A stretch of DNA of 37,708 nt from Bacteroidales bacterium (lineage in GTDB: Bacteria > Bacteroidota > Bacteroidia > Bacteroidales > UBA3824). Each line of letters begins with the position of its first letter. The stretch's first letter is position 1. The DNA lies in the NCBI GenBank assembly GCA_016293845.1, contig JAEDDH010000029.1, positions 1 to 37,708 on the forward strand, in the 5' to 3' direction. The notes beneath the pieces are model-generated. The model saw only the letters and a program-made list of their open reading frames with translations, made no database searches and was not told where the DNA came from. A program made the translations under genes and the position numbers. Below are positions 31,599 through 37,708 of the stretch, one piece after another.

Positions 31599-32633
31599 AT
31601 GCAAGAAATTATTGATAATTTGATAGAATTAATCATCAAAAGTCGCAAACGGAAAACGGTTCGTGGATTTTTGACCGACTTAAAACAGGCATTAGGTATT
31701 GGTGGGAAAAGCAGCGACTATAAGTATTTTACTGTCAACGGCGTAAAATGCTCTATTCGTGTTAGCAATCACAACGCCAAAGCATCCAACTATGCCAATA
31801 GGAATAGTAGAGTTTTTAACAACACGAGCATAGTTATCAAAAGCAGCCGAAAATCGCCAAACACATTTGCACCTGACAATAAGTTGGTTATTAAGGAATA
31901 TGTTTATTTTCGTCCCGATTTAGAAGGCAACAGCGATATGTTTCCTTTGATTGTAGAAGGTATTGCAGAACTTTTGCAGACGGGAAAATACATCGACAAA
32001 ACAGGTATTGCAAAGCAAAACATTTCGCCAGAAGAAGGCAATAATCTTTCAGGAAATAAATCTAAGGCTTTTTCGTGTTTTGATTGCTCACTTTTAACCA
32101 AACGCAACTCAAAGTATTATTGTCAGCGATGGAGTTGTTATTTTTTAAAAAAAAGCATAAAATTTTGTAAGGAATATGATTTAAACACAGATTGTATACC
32201 TCACTCACGGTTGTTTGAAAATATCATCACCCTTGCCAAACTTCGCACCACCGCGCCGCTCTCCGGCACACCCGAAAATCCTATCCAAAAATTTCAAGAA
32301 AATATTTGGAAAAACGGATTAAATTCCGTAACTTTGAAGCAATTAGATAACATTATAAACGATATACAAAATGGAAAATATTTACAAACAGACTTTGGAA
32401 GACTTATTGGATATGGACGACCCCGCTACGATAGCATTGCTCTCTCAGCCGACGTCCTCACACGAGGACGCATTGGAACAAGTTGCGCGGATAGAGAGGC
32501 AGATTGCGGAAATGGACAGGCAAGAATCTCTCACCAAACAGAACTCTTAACCGAATTTGCAAAACTCTCCGGCTGTTGGATTGCAGATTATCAAGAACAA
32601 AGGGAGGATTTTGTGTACGTAAACGGTCAATAA
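31599..32633 (+). CDS. Polyvalent polyprotein B, N-terminal part, ending at an in-frame TAA
   Basis: 344 codons. Residues 1-145 form a domain seen in polyvalent proteins (KYFTVNGVKCSIRVSNHNAK). SPEEGNNLSG ends at 152. A Cys-rich, probably zinc-binding segment (CFDCSLL...YYCQRWSCYFL) follows. LSG at 221-223 precedes a kinase module that begins TPENPIQKFQENIWKNGL. The frame stops at TAA (32631-32633) within the kinase N-lobe, but the same frame continues through 32655 to 34784 with conserved kinase sequence. Nonsense mutation, readthrough or sequencing error are the options. Confidence 0.65.
   Translation: MQEIIDNLIELIIKSRKRKTVRGFLTDLKQALGIGGKSSDYKYFTVNGVKCSIRVSNHNAKASNYANRNSRVFNNTSIVIKSSRKSPNTFAPDNKLVIKEYVYFRPDLEGNSDMFPLIVEGIAELLQTGKYIDKTGIAKQNISPEEGNNLSGNKSKAFSCFDCSLLTKRNSKYYCQRWSCYFLKKSIKFCKEYDLNTDCIPHSRLFENIITLAKLRTTAPLSGTPENPIQKFQENIWKNGLNSVTLKQLDNIINDIQNGKYLQTDFGRLIGYGRPRYDSIALSADVLTRGRIGTSCADREADCGNGQARISHQTELLTEFAKLSGCWIADYQEQREDFVYVNGQ
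32257..32380 (+). repeat. 124-bp direct repeat, copy 1 (start of kinase module)
   Basis: Matches 33622-33745 in 122 of 124 positions. It covers LSGTPENPIQKF through NDIQNGK, the intragenic promoter and the nested gene's first codons. It indicates recent duplication of the kinase-module front end. Confidence 0.95.
32305..32336 (+). promoter_or_regulatory. Intragenic Bacteroidota promoter in polyprotein B, first copy
   Basis: TTTG (32305-32308), a 20-base spacer, TAACTTTG (32329-32336). It lies within the 124-bp repeat. The nested ATG is 34 bases downstream. Confidence 0.65.
32371..32550 (+). CDS. Nested small gene in polyprotein B, first copy (+1 frame)
   Basis: 59 codons (MENIYKQTLEDLLDMDDPAT...IERQIAEMDRQESL) in the +1 frame relative to the polyprotein. 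It is acidic and amphipathic with normal protein composition. It ends with TCT TAA exactly over the polyprotein codons for ELLTEFAKL. It follows its own promoter. Placement, frame and size match the nested genes at 28063 and 33736. The function is inferred only: a possible partner of the kinase-like domain. Confidence 0.5.
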   Translation: MENIYKQTLEDLLDMDDPATIALLSQPTSSHEDALEQVARIERQIAEMDRQESLTKQNS

Positions 32634-32654
32634 TACACATATCTTGACAAAGGT

Positions 32655-34784
32655 ATGGAAAACACCGTTTATGACAACCTTGAAACGAAGCATAAAACCG
32701 AGCGCGAAACAGTTGTTAAAATCATTGATATTACTTCCGATTGGGAACATCCTTTTTATTACGACATATCGCAACTTTTTGACCGTATTTTAATTCACAA
32801 TACATTGTTTTCTAACACGCGGTTAAAAGTAGTCGGTTTTGCCGTTTGGAATGGAGTGTTTAAAATTGTATTGCAACAATTTTATGTCAGGGGTAATGCC
32901 GTATCGAAAGACGAAATAACAAACTACATTATCCATAAAATCAAAGGCTTAACGCCAAAGTTCAATTTCTTTTTCAACAAAGATTTTATTATCGGCGACT
33001 TTCATCGAAAAAATGTATTGAGAGGCAACGACGGTTGGCTTTATGTTATTGACGATATTTTAGCCTTCAACCACGGCGATTTTAAGGGATTGAAAGGTTT
33101 AGGCAATAATCTTTCAGGAATCATTAAGCCTACATATTACGACTATGATACTGAGAATGATTTTAACGACTATGGCAAATCACGTACAGCCACCAACGGA
33201 TTACTAAAAGACGTTAAGGCTTTTGCCAAACGCTTAAAAAACGATTTAGGACTTGAAGATTATTACTTCCGAGGCAAAAAGCGTACAATATCAACCAACC
33301 ATACAGAGTGTAATGTTCATTTTGTAGTGCCGCAAGCACAAGCGCCAAACAATCATTTGCATATCAAATTTTATGTTGACCACCCTTTGCGTGGTATCAA
33401 TTACGATTATACTATTGAAGAGTGGTTTCCTATATCATTAGGCCAGGAACATTCTTTTGGTGATACATGCCGTTTCCATATTTTTGATAGTTATGAAGAA
33501 ATAATGAGGGATATTAAAATCCGTTATCCAATTTTTAGCAAACCGCAAACTAAGCAGCCCGAAAAAGTTTCTCCACTATTCGACTACGCTATTAAATTGA
33601 TTAAACTAAAAAACGGCAAAACGCTCTCCGGCACACCCGAAAATCCTATCCAAAAATTTCAAGAAAATATTTGGAAAAACGGATTAAATTCCGTAACTTT
33701 TAAACAATTAGATAACATTATAAACGATATACAAAATGGAAAATACTCATTATCTTACGGACAAAATATTAGAGAGAATCGAGGAAGAATCTTTCTTGCT
33801 GCCGCCGTTATCTCAGGAGGAGGGAGAGAAACAAATAGAATTATTCCGACAAGTTATATCCAAAGGTCTGAATGGTCAGAACGATGCGGACAACTCTTAG
33901 AGCAATGGGCAAAGCTCGAAGGCTGTTGGATTGATAATGCCGAAAACTACTTTATATCAAATGGCTTTATACGTATTGATATAGAAACAGGCGAATCTGT
34001 TGTTTTCCGTGATGCAAGATTTACGTCCGCTATAAAAATAGTGGGTGCAAACTATTATGCCGGAATGATTGATAAGTCGATAGACCGCATAATGCTCCAC
34101 AATATATTGTTTCCCGACACCGCGCTTGAAATTATCGGCTTTACCAATCATAATGGGCGATTAAAAATTATTACCTATCAAAAATTCATACAAGGTATCC
34201 CTGCAAGCCAACAAGATATATTAAAATTCATCGAAGACAATTTGAAAGGTTACGACTATGTTCCTTCAAATGATTGTTTCATTAAAGACGGTATCGAAAT
34301 TAGCGACTTGCACCAAGGTAACTTTGTAAAGTCAGCAAACGGTAAAACTTACTTAATCGACTGCGTAATAAGGTTTACTACAAAAACATTTAGAGGTTTA
34401 TCCACATCTGAAAACAGCAACGAACTTGAAGACTTGCTTCTGTCTATAAACTTGAAAAATATCATTGTAGGAATACTTAGCAAAAACGGTTATATCCCAA
34501 ACAAAGACTACCGAATAAAATACTACAAATCAAGTCCTTATTGGGAAAATAGAGGTCGTGAAAACGTTCAGGAATGTTGGATATATACCAAATACGGAAA
34601 AGCAAAAGTAGATACAGAAGATTTCGACGATATGGAGAGCCTCACCGATTATGTTTGCGGATTGGTTGATATGAATTGGGATGGTAAAAAACAACGTAAA
34701 AAACGCACAAAGCAACTGTTTGACACCACAATCAAACTCCTCAAAATCAGAAACAAAACAACTAAAAAAATACATACTAAATGA
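32655..34784 (+). CDS. Polyvalent polyprotein B, C-terminal part with two PolyVal-type kinase domains
   Basis: 709 codons from the ATG at 32655, in frame with the preceding part. First kinase: FDRILIHNTLFSNTRL, then IGDFHRKNVLRGNDGWLYVI. GLGNNLSG follows (153-155). A middle domain (FRGKKRTISTNHTECNVHFV) leads to SPLFDYAIKLIKLKNGKTLS-G (324-326). Second kinase: VVFRDARFTSAIKIV, IDRIMLHNILFPDTAL, ISDLHQGNFVKSANGKTYLI. The C-terminal domain ends LFDTTIKLLKIRN, the same C-terminal signal as polyprotein A. H-x-D...N...D residues are kept in both kinases, so activity is plausible. The stop overlaps the ATPase start (ATGA). Confidence 0.7.
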   Translation: MENTVYDNLETKHKTERETVVKIIDITSDWEHPFYYDISQLFDRILIHNTLFSNTRLKVVGFAVWNGVFKIVLQQFYVRGNAVSKDEITNYIIHKIKGLTPKFNFFFNKDFIIGDFHRKNVLRGNDGWLYVIDDILAFNHGDFKGLKGLGNNLSGIIKPTYYDYDTENDFNDYGKSRTATNGLLKDVKAFAKRLKNDLGLEDYYFRGKKRTISTNHTECNVHFVVPQAQAPNNHLHIKFYVDHPLRGINYDYTIEEWFPISLGQEHSFGDTCRFHIFDSYEEIMRDIKIRYPIFSKPQTKQPEKVSPLFDYAIKLIKLKNGKTLSGTPENPIQKFQENIWKNGLNSVTFKQLDNIINDIQNGKYSLSYGQNIRENRGRIFLAAAVISGGGRETNRIIPTSYIQRSEWSERCGQLLEQWAKLEGCWIDNAENYFISNGFIRIDIETGESVVFRDARFTSAIKIVGANYYAGMIDKSIDRIMLHNILFPDTALEIIGFTNHNGRLKIITYQKFIQGIPASQQDILKFIEDNLKGYDYVPSNDCFIKDGIEISDLHQGNFVKSANGKTYLIDCVIRFTTKTFRGLSTSENSNELEDLLLSINLKNIIVGILSKNGYIPNKDYRIKYYKSSPYWENRGRENVQECWIYTKYGKAKVDTEDFDDMESLTDYVCGLVDMNWDGKKQRKKRTKQLFDTTIKLLKIRNKTTKKIHTK
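33622..33745 (+). repeat. 124-bp direct repeat, copy 2
   Basis: Second copy of 32257-32380. One of the two mismatches changes the final base of the intragenic -7 box (TAACTTTG to TAACTTTT). Confidence 0.95.
33670..33701 (+). promoter_or_regulatory. Intragenic promoter in polyprotein B, second copy (slightly degraded)
   Basis: TTTG (33670-33673), a 20-base spacer, TAACTTTT (33694-33701): one base off the consensus. The nested ATG is 34 bases downstream. Confidence 0.5.
33736..33900 (+). CDS. Nested small gene in polyprotein B, second copy (+1 frame)
   Basis: 54 codons (MENTHYLTDKILERIEEESF...KQIELFRQVIS). After the shared first three codons it differs completely from the first copy, yet it keeps the frame, length class, acidic helical character and ending (DNS-stop over the polyprotein codons for GQLLEQWAKLEG). 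Independent upkeep of an open +1 frame at three sites argues for real genes. Confidence 0.45.
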   Translation: MENTHYLTDKILERIEEESFLLPPLSQEEGEKQIELFRQVISKGLNGQNDADNS

Positions 34785-35464
34785 GCACATTTTCAATAGG
34801 ATTTGGGGGCATTGTCCCCACTATGAGCGGCAAAACCGACTACGGAACGTCGCGCCGCAACACCACATCAGGACTGTTAGGTTCTATCTCAGCCACCGAC
34901 CTGATGAAAACAGACTTTGCACCGGGTCTTCGTTTCAAAGGCGAATGGGCGGACTTCCTTGGCGAGCCTGAACGCAACTTCTATATGATTATATCATCAC
35001 CGCCCGGACACGGAAAAACAACATTCTGCCTACGTTTTGCAAACTATTTGGCAGACAATTTCGGGCGCGTGATATTCTTTGAAAACGAGATGAACCAAAG
35101 CCGAACCAAACGCATTTTTGAGTTTATTGGCGAAAAGGTATCTCCGCGGTTAGAACTCAACTTTAATGCCGACAATCCCGCATCCATCGAGCGAATTTTG
35201 CGCACCGGGCGTTATGATTTTGCCTTTTTTGATTCGATACAGATGTCGAACCTCGACGAAAAAGAGTTGTGGAAAATGAAAAAAGAGATTTTTCCGCAAA
35301 TGGGTATCGTTGCCATATCGTTTGCCAATGGCAAAGGCGGCATCCGCGGCTCAATCGTCAAGCAGCACCAAGGCGATATATCGGTAATATTCCAAAAGCC
35401 CGGTATTGCCACCACTATCAAGAACCGATTCGGCGAAGTGGGCAGAGAATTTGAGGTATTTTAA
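34781..35464 (+). CDS. RadA-like P-loop ATPase (core domain only)
   Basis: A 227-residue protein. Walker A SSPPGHGKTT (72-81), Walker B FAFFDSIQMS, GKGGIRG, and the RadA hallmark KNRFG at 214-218 (TTIKNRFGEVGREFEVF). Compared with bacterial RadA it lacks the zinc finger and the Lon-like C-terminal domain, so it is a stand-alone RecA-fold motor. It could serve DNA recombination, replication or genome packaging. Its place at the end of the late region and its A-rich leader make a virion or packaging role possible. It overlaps polyprotein B by four bases. Confidence 0.75.
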   Translation: MSTFSIGFGGIVPTMSGKTDYGTSRRNTTSGLLGSISATDLMKTDFAPGLRFKGEWADFLGEPERNFYMIISSPPGHGKTTFCLRFANYLADNFGRVIFFENEMNQSRTKRIFEFIGEKVSPRLELNFNADNPASIERILRTGRYDFAFFDSIQMSNLDEKELWKMKKEIFPQMGIVAISFANGKGGIRGSIVKQHQGDISVIFQKPGIATTIKNRFGEVGREFEVF

Positions 35465-35492
35465 TCTATACTATATATAAGGTGTTTTTCAA

Positions 35493-35520
35493 TTTAGGGC
35501 GGAGAATTTTCCGCCTTAAA
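35493..35520. terminator. Bidirectional terminator between converging operons
   Basis: TTTAGGGCGGA (35493-35503) pairs with TCCGCCTTAAA (35510-35520), 10 of 11 positions, with a T-rich continuation on both strands. It separates the late operon from the minus-strand HipA-type pair. Confidence 0.85.
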
Positions 35521-35549
35521 TTTGAACATAGATTATGTTATTTGATTAT

Positions 35550-35906
35550 TTAATCTTTTAGTAAACAGTGTATTGCATAAATACTAAGACCTATAACAAA
35601 CAATAGTGCGAAGGGGTTTGTTGCTGAATGTTCACCATATTTTTTTAATAAGGTATCCACATCGCAATTTTCTTCCTTCCTTAGTTTTAATTGTCCTTTT
35701 CCCGGTATGCGTGTGCGAAAAAAAGGGAAAAGTTCTTTTGAAACGTATTTCTTTTCTTTGTTGGAAAAATTGGCTATGGGTCGATATTGTTTCTGTTTTT
35801 TGAATGTTTCTGAATATTCAAACACCCAATTGCCATCCTCTTTGTACAATACGCCCACAAGCATATTATCCAACATTAATTTATATGCGGTTGTCAATTC
35901 ATTCAT
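35550..35906 (-). CDS. HipA N-terminal-domain (HipS-like) protein with a C-terminal membrane segment
   Basis: A 118-residue protein. KLMLDNMLVGVLYKEDGNWV, FEYSETFKKQ and KELFPFFRTRIPGKGQL match the N-terminal subdomain of HipA kinases (VGxLxxxxGxWxFxY...LFPFFxxxxP), which in HipBST-type systems is a separate small protein. Unusually, the C-terminus is a membrane helix (PFALLFVIGLSIYAIHCLL). It is the second gene of its operon, overlapping the kinase stop by four bases. Confidence 0.75.
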   Translation of the reverse strand: MNELTTAYKLMLDNMLVGVLYKEDGNWVFEYSETFKKQKQYRPIANFSNKEKKYVSKELFPFFRTRIPGKGQLKLRKEENCDVDTLLKKYGEHSATNPFALLFVIGLSIYAIHCLLKD

Positions 35907-36850
35907 TTTAGTATTTCTTTTATTGTTGAAAAACGGAAATCAAGGCATTTGCCGATTAACTCTATGCGTCTATCAGACATTAGTTGTGCAAAATTTTTGT
36001 TTACAAAGTTTTTCATCTTCACAATCTTATTATCTGCAAACAACTCTTTAACTTCGCTGAAAGTTATATAAAATTGATTTTGGTATATTTCTTTCACCAA
36101 TCTGAAATGGTTTAAATCCTTATCATTAACACCATCCCACCCTAATTTAGGTTTTGAGCCAATTGAATATTTTTTTATTTTGCTATCAGTAAATGTATTT
36201 AACGACATTTCAGACTGATTCCAAAACAATCCTCTTGCCGTATCGTAAATCGGCGAAAATTCAGGTTTATAGCCACGGTTTTTTACTATAACCGCCCAAT
36301 TCTCAAAATGTCGGTCGTTATTGCCTACTAATGCATCAAATAGCAATAGCTTTACTAAATTGCGCATAATCTCACTATTATACTGAGGCGAAAAATGCTT
36401 TATTGATTTTTCTACAAATTGTAGCGTAAACAATTCTCTTGCCATTTTTTGTTTTTCTATCTCCCTTACAAAAACGGCATCTTGAAGGTAGTTGTCAAAA
36501 ATTTCTGCACCGTGTACAAGACTTTCTTTTTCGGTTAAGAACCATTTGCTTAAAAACCTTAATTGGTTGTTGATTATCGCCAAACGGCTCTCTGCCATTT
36601 TCAAACCAAATATCGTTCCTAATTGATTTAAAAGATGTTCTGTTATAGATTCTATTGGATACCACTTATGCCCCGTTTTGGCAATATATTTATTTTCGCC
36701 TATCCTGATAAGCGACTTAGGGGCATCGCCCGACAAATTAACATTTTCAACTTGGTATAATCCTTCTGAAATGGTTTCAACGCCTTGAATTTCAATGTTG
36801 TAACCATACGTCATTTTTTCTATTGGATATACATCTAAAATATTGTTCAT
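35903..36850 (-). CDS. HipA C-terminal kinase-like (HipT-like) protein
   Basis: A 315-residue protein. LLLFDALVGNNDRHFENWAV is the catalytic-loop signature of HipA-type kinases (F-D-x-x-x-G-N-x-D-R-H-x-x-N), followed by FSPIYDTARGLFWN with the metal-binding Asp. An upstream KYIAKTGHKW could include the ATP-binding Lys. Known HipA/HipT kinases phosphorylate aminoacyl-tRNA synthetases; the target here is unknown. No HipB-type antitoxin gene is adjacent. It has its own promoter at 36869-36900. Confidence 0.8.
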   Translation of the reverse strand: MNNILDVYPIEKMTYGYNIEIQGVETISEGLYQVENVNLSGDAPKSLIRIGENKYIAKTGHKWYPIESITEHLLNQLGTIFGLKMAESRLAIINNQLRFLSKWFLTEKESLVHGAEIFDNYLQDAVFVREIEKQKMARELFTLQFVEKSIKHFSPQYNSEIMRNLVKLLLFDALVGNNDRHFENWAVIVKNRGYKPEFSPIYDTARGLFWNQSEMSLNTFTDSKIKKYSIGSKPKLGWDGVNDKDLNHFRLVKEIYQNQFYITFSEVKELFADNKIVKMKNFVNKNFAQLMSDRRIELIGKCLDFRFSTIKEILK

Positions 36851-36868
36851 ATTATAAGTGATATGCTA

Positions 36869-36900
36869 CAAAAATAGGTTATAATTTTGTTATATGCAAA
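36869..36900 (-). promoter_or_regulatory. Bacteroidota promoter for the HipA-type pair
   Basis: On the minus strand: TTTG (36900-36897), a 20-base spacer, TATTTTTG (36876-36869), a perfect consensus match 19 bases before the start codon. The remaining intergenic bases to 37009 show nothing else I can support. Confidence 0.75.
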
Positions 36901-37009
36901 TTTTTCTACTTTTTGATACAACAATATTATTCTCCTCTAACAAAATAATACATCTCACTTATTTGATAATCTCCAATATACTACTATTTAATAAAATAAC
37001 AAAAAAACA

Positions 37010-37041
37010 TTTGCGCAAATCCTATAAAAGAATTATATTTG
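37010..37041 (+). promoter_or_regulatory. Bacteroidota promoter for the DUF4160/DUF2442 pair
   Basis: TTTG (37010-37013), a 20-base spacer, TATATTTG (37034-37041). The start codon is 30 bases downstream. Confidence 0.75.
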
Positions 37042-37070
37042 CGGTGTAGAACAACAAAAAACACAAAGAT

Positions 37071-37388
37071 ATGCCGAAAGTTTATGAATATTTTGGATTG
37101 ATATTCTTTTTCTATTCCAACGAACACGAACCTATTCACGTTCACGTGTTGCACGGTGGGTGTGAAACCATATTCGAGTTGATTATGGAAAATGGTGAGT
37201 TAGTAGAGGTGCAAAAAAGATACAAAAAAGGCATTGAGCCTTTATGTCCCGATGATGAAGAAGATGCTATTCTTTTCATCGAACAACATTATAAAGGTAT
37301 CATTGATAAATGGGTGAAATTTTTTATTTTGAAACAAAAGGTACGTAACACCAAAATTACCAAAAAGTTAAAACGCAACAAGAAATGA
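37071..37388 (+). CDS. DUF4160 protein (copy 3)
   Basis: A 105-residue protein starting MPKVYEYFGLIFFFYSNEHE, then PIHVHVLHGGCETIFELIM, and ending WVKFFILKQKVRNTKITKKL. It is the third DUF4160 of the window. It is directly coupled to a DUF2442 gene (four-base overlap ATGA), without the GIY-YIG-like gene found in the other two modules. Confidence 0.85.
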   Translation: MPKVYEYFGLIFFFYSNEHEPIHVHVLHGGCETIFELIMENGELVEVQKRYKKGIEPLCPDDEEDAILFIEQHYKGIIDKWVKFFILKQKVRNTKITKKLKRNKK

Positions 37389-37636
37389 ATACTCTCTGCA
37401 TCATAAACGCCAAAGACTTGGGCAATCTTTCTGTATTGTTGTATTTTAGCGACAATACACAGAAGGTTGTTGACATAGGCGAATTTATACACAAACACCC
37501 ACATCCACAATACAACAAATACTTGAACCCGAAGCAATTTGCAAAATTCAAATTGGAAAATGGCAACATTGTATGGGGTAAAGACTGGGATTTGATTTTT
37601 CCTATCGAGCAATTATATAAAGGTGTAATCGAATAA
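37385..37636 (+). CDS. DUF2442 protein (copy 3)
   Basis: An 83-residue protein (LSVLLYFSDNTQKVVDIGEF, LNPKQFAKFKLENGNIVWGK, DLIFPIEQLYKGVIE), a clear DUF2442 pattern. It ends 17 bases before the right terminal repeat. The simple operon order DUF4160-DUF2442 is the arrangement commonly seen for this candidate toxin-antitoxin pair. Confidence 0.85.
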   Translation: MNTLCIINAKDLGNLSVLLYFSDNTQKVVDIGEFIHKHPHPQYNKYLNPKQFAKFKLENGNIVWGKDWDLIFPIEQLYKGVIE

Positions 37637-37653
37637 AAAATAACCTTTTCCCA

Positions 37654-37708
37654 AAAAAAAATTTGCACATCTCAAACTTTTGCCCTATCTTTGCAGTGTC
37701 AATTAAGT
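37654..37708. repeat. Right terminal inverted repeat (55 bp)
   Basis: Exact inverted copy of bases 1-55. It lies downstream of the last DUF2442 gene and, unlike the left copy, is non-coding here. It contains a perfect Bacteroidota promoter pointing off the end of the window. Confidence 0.95.
37662..37693 (+). promoter_or_regulatory. Outward-facing Bacteroidota promoter in right terminal repeat
   Basis: TTTG at 37662-37665, a 20-base spacer, TATCTTTG at 37686-37693. It points out of the element, so its target is flanking DNA or, if the ends join, the opposite arm. Confidence 0.7.

Noticed and set aside
1..37708. tRNA or rRNA genes and direct-repeat attachment sites
   Set aside because: No cloverleaf-like or rRNA-like sequence was recognised in the intergenic regions, and the ends are inverted rather than direct repeats.

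Overview
The window looks like a complete or near-complete mobile genetic element, most likely an unusual phage or prophage, of a Bacteroidota host (probably Bacteroidales). The host call rests on the promoters: several sites match the Bacteroidota sigma-factor consensus TTTG-N19/20-TAnnTTTG almost perfectly. It also rests on A-rich leaders (AACAACTAAAAAAAGAA) that replace Shine-Dalgarno sites, on low GC, and on protein families typical of that phylum. Both ends carry the same 55-bp sequence in inverted orientation, and each copy holds a perfect outward-facing promoter.

Layout. (1) Positions 1-5170, mostly minus strand: a PIN-type toxin-antitoxin pair at the very end, small phage proteins including a YopX-like protein, and a lysis-like block (two membrane proteins, an exported amidase, a spanin-like protein). 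Next comes a three-gene accessory module (DUF4160, GIY-YIG-like, DUF2442). (2) 5434-7806: a DUF6978/DUF1828-type pair, an XRE-type repressor, and an intergenic region holding a fragment that echoes the putative capsid gene. (3) 7806-12423, plus strand: small early genes, a mirror-image second copy of the three-gene module, a DUF6291-like replication-type protein, and small DNA-binding or membrane proteins. (4) 12424-12774: a gene-free control region with a terminator, eight in-phase 10-bp repeats and a long-arm hairpin. (5) 12775-26212: the virion and lysis block (transglutaminase-like protein, putative major capsid protein, many single-TM proteins, peptidoglycan-active enzymes, spike-like protein, holin-like protein, HU-like protein). 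(6) 26367-35464: two very large 'polyvalent' polyproteins with nuclease-like and kinase-like domains, basic proteins and a RadA-like ATPase. (7) 35550-37636: a split HipA-type pair and a third DUF4160/DUF2442 pair.

No terminase, portal, tape-measure, DNA polymerase, integrase or transposase is recognisable. The virion block resembles that of a non-tailed, membrane-containing phage more than a tailed one, but this is inference. The late proteins share a recurring L-S-G tripeptide at domain borders, which suggests proteolytic maturation. The transglutaminase-like protein could be the protease.

The most striking signal is in the polyvalent genes. Each of the three kinase-like modules carries, inside the long reading frame, a Bacteroidota promoter (TTTG-N20-TAACTTTG or one base off). 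Each promoter is followed by a short out-of-frame gene of 54-64 codons that ends where the conserved kinase core begins. This looks like promoter/small-gene/kinase cassettes fused into virion polyproteins by overprinting. Both polyprotein frames are also interrupted by in-frame stops (TAG at codon 7 of one, TAA inside a kinase domain of the other).
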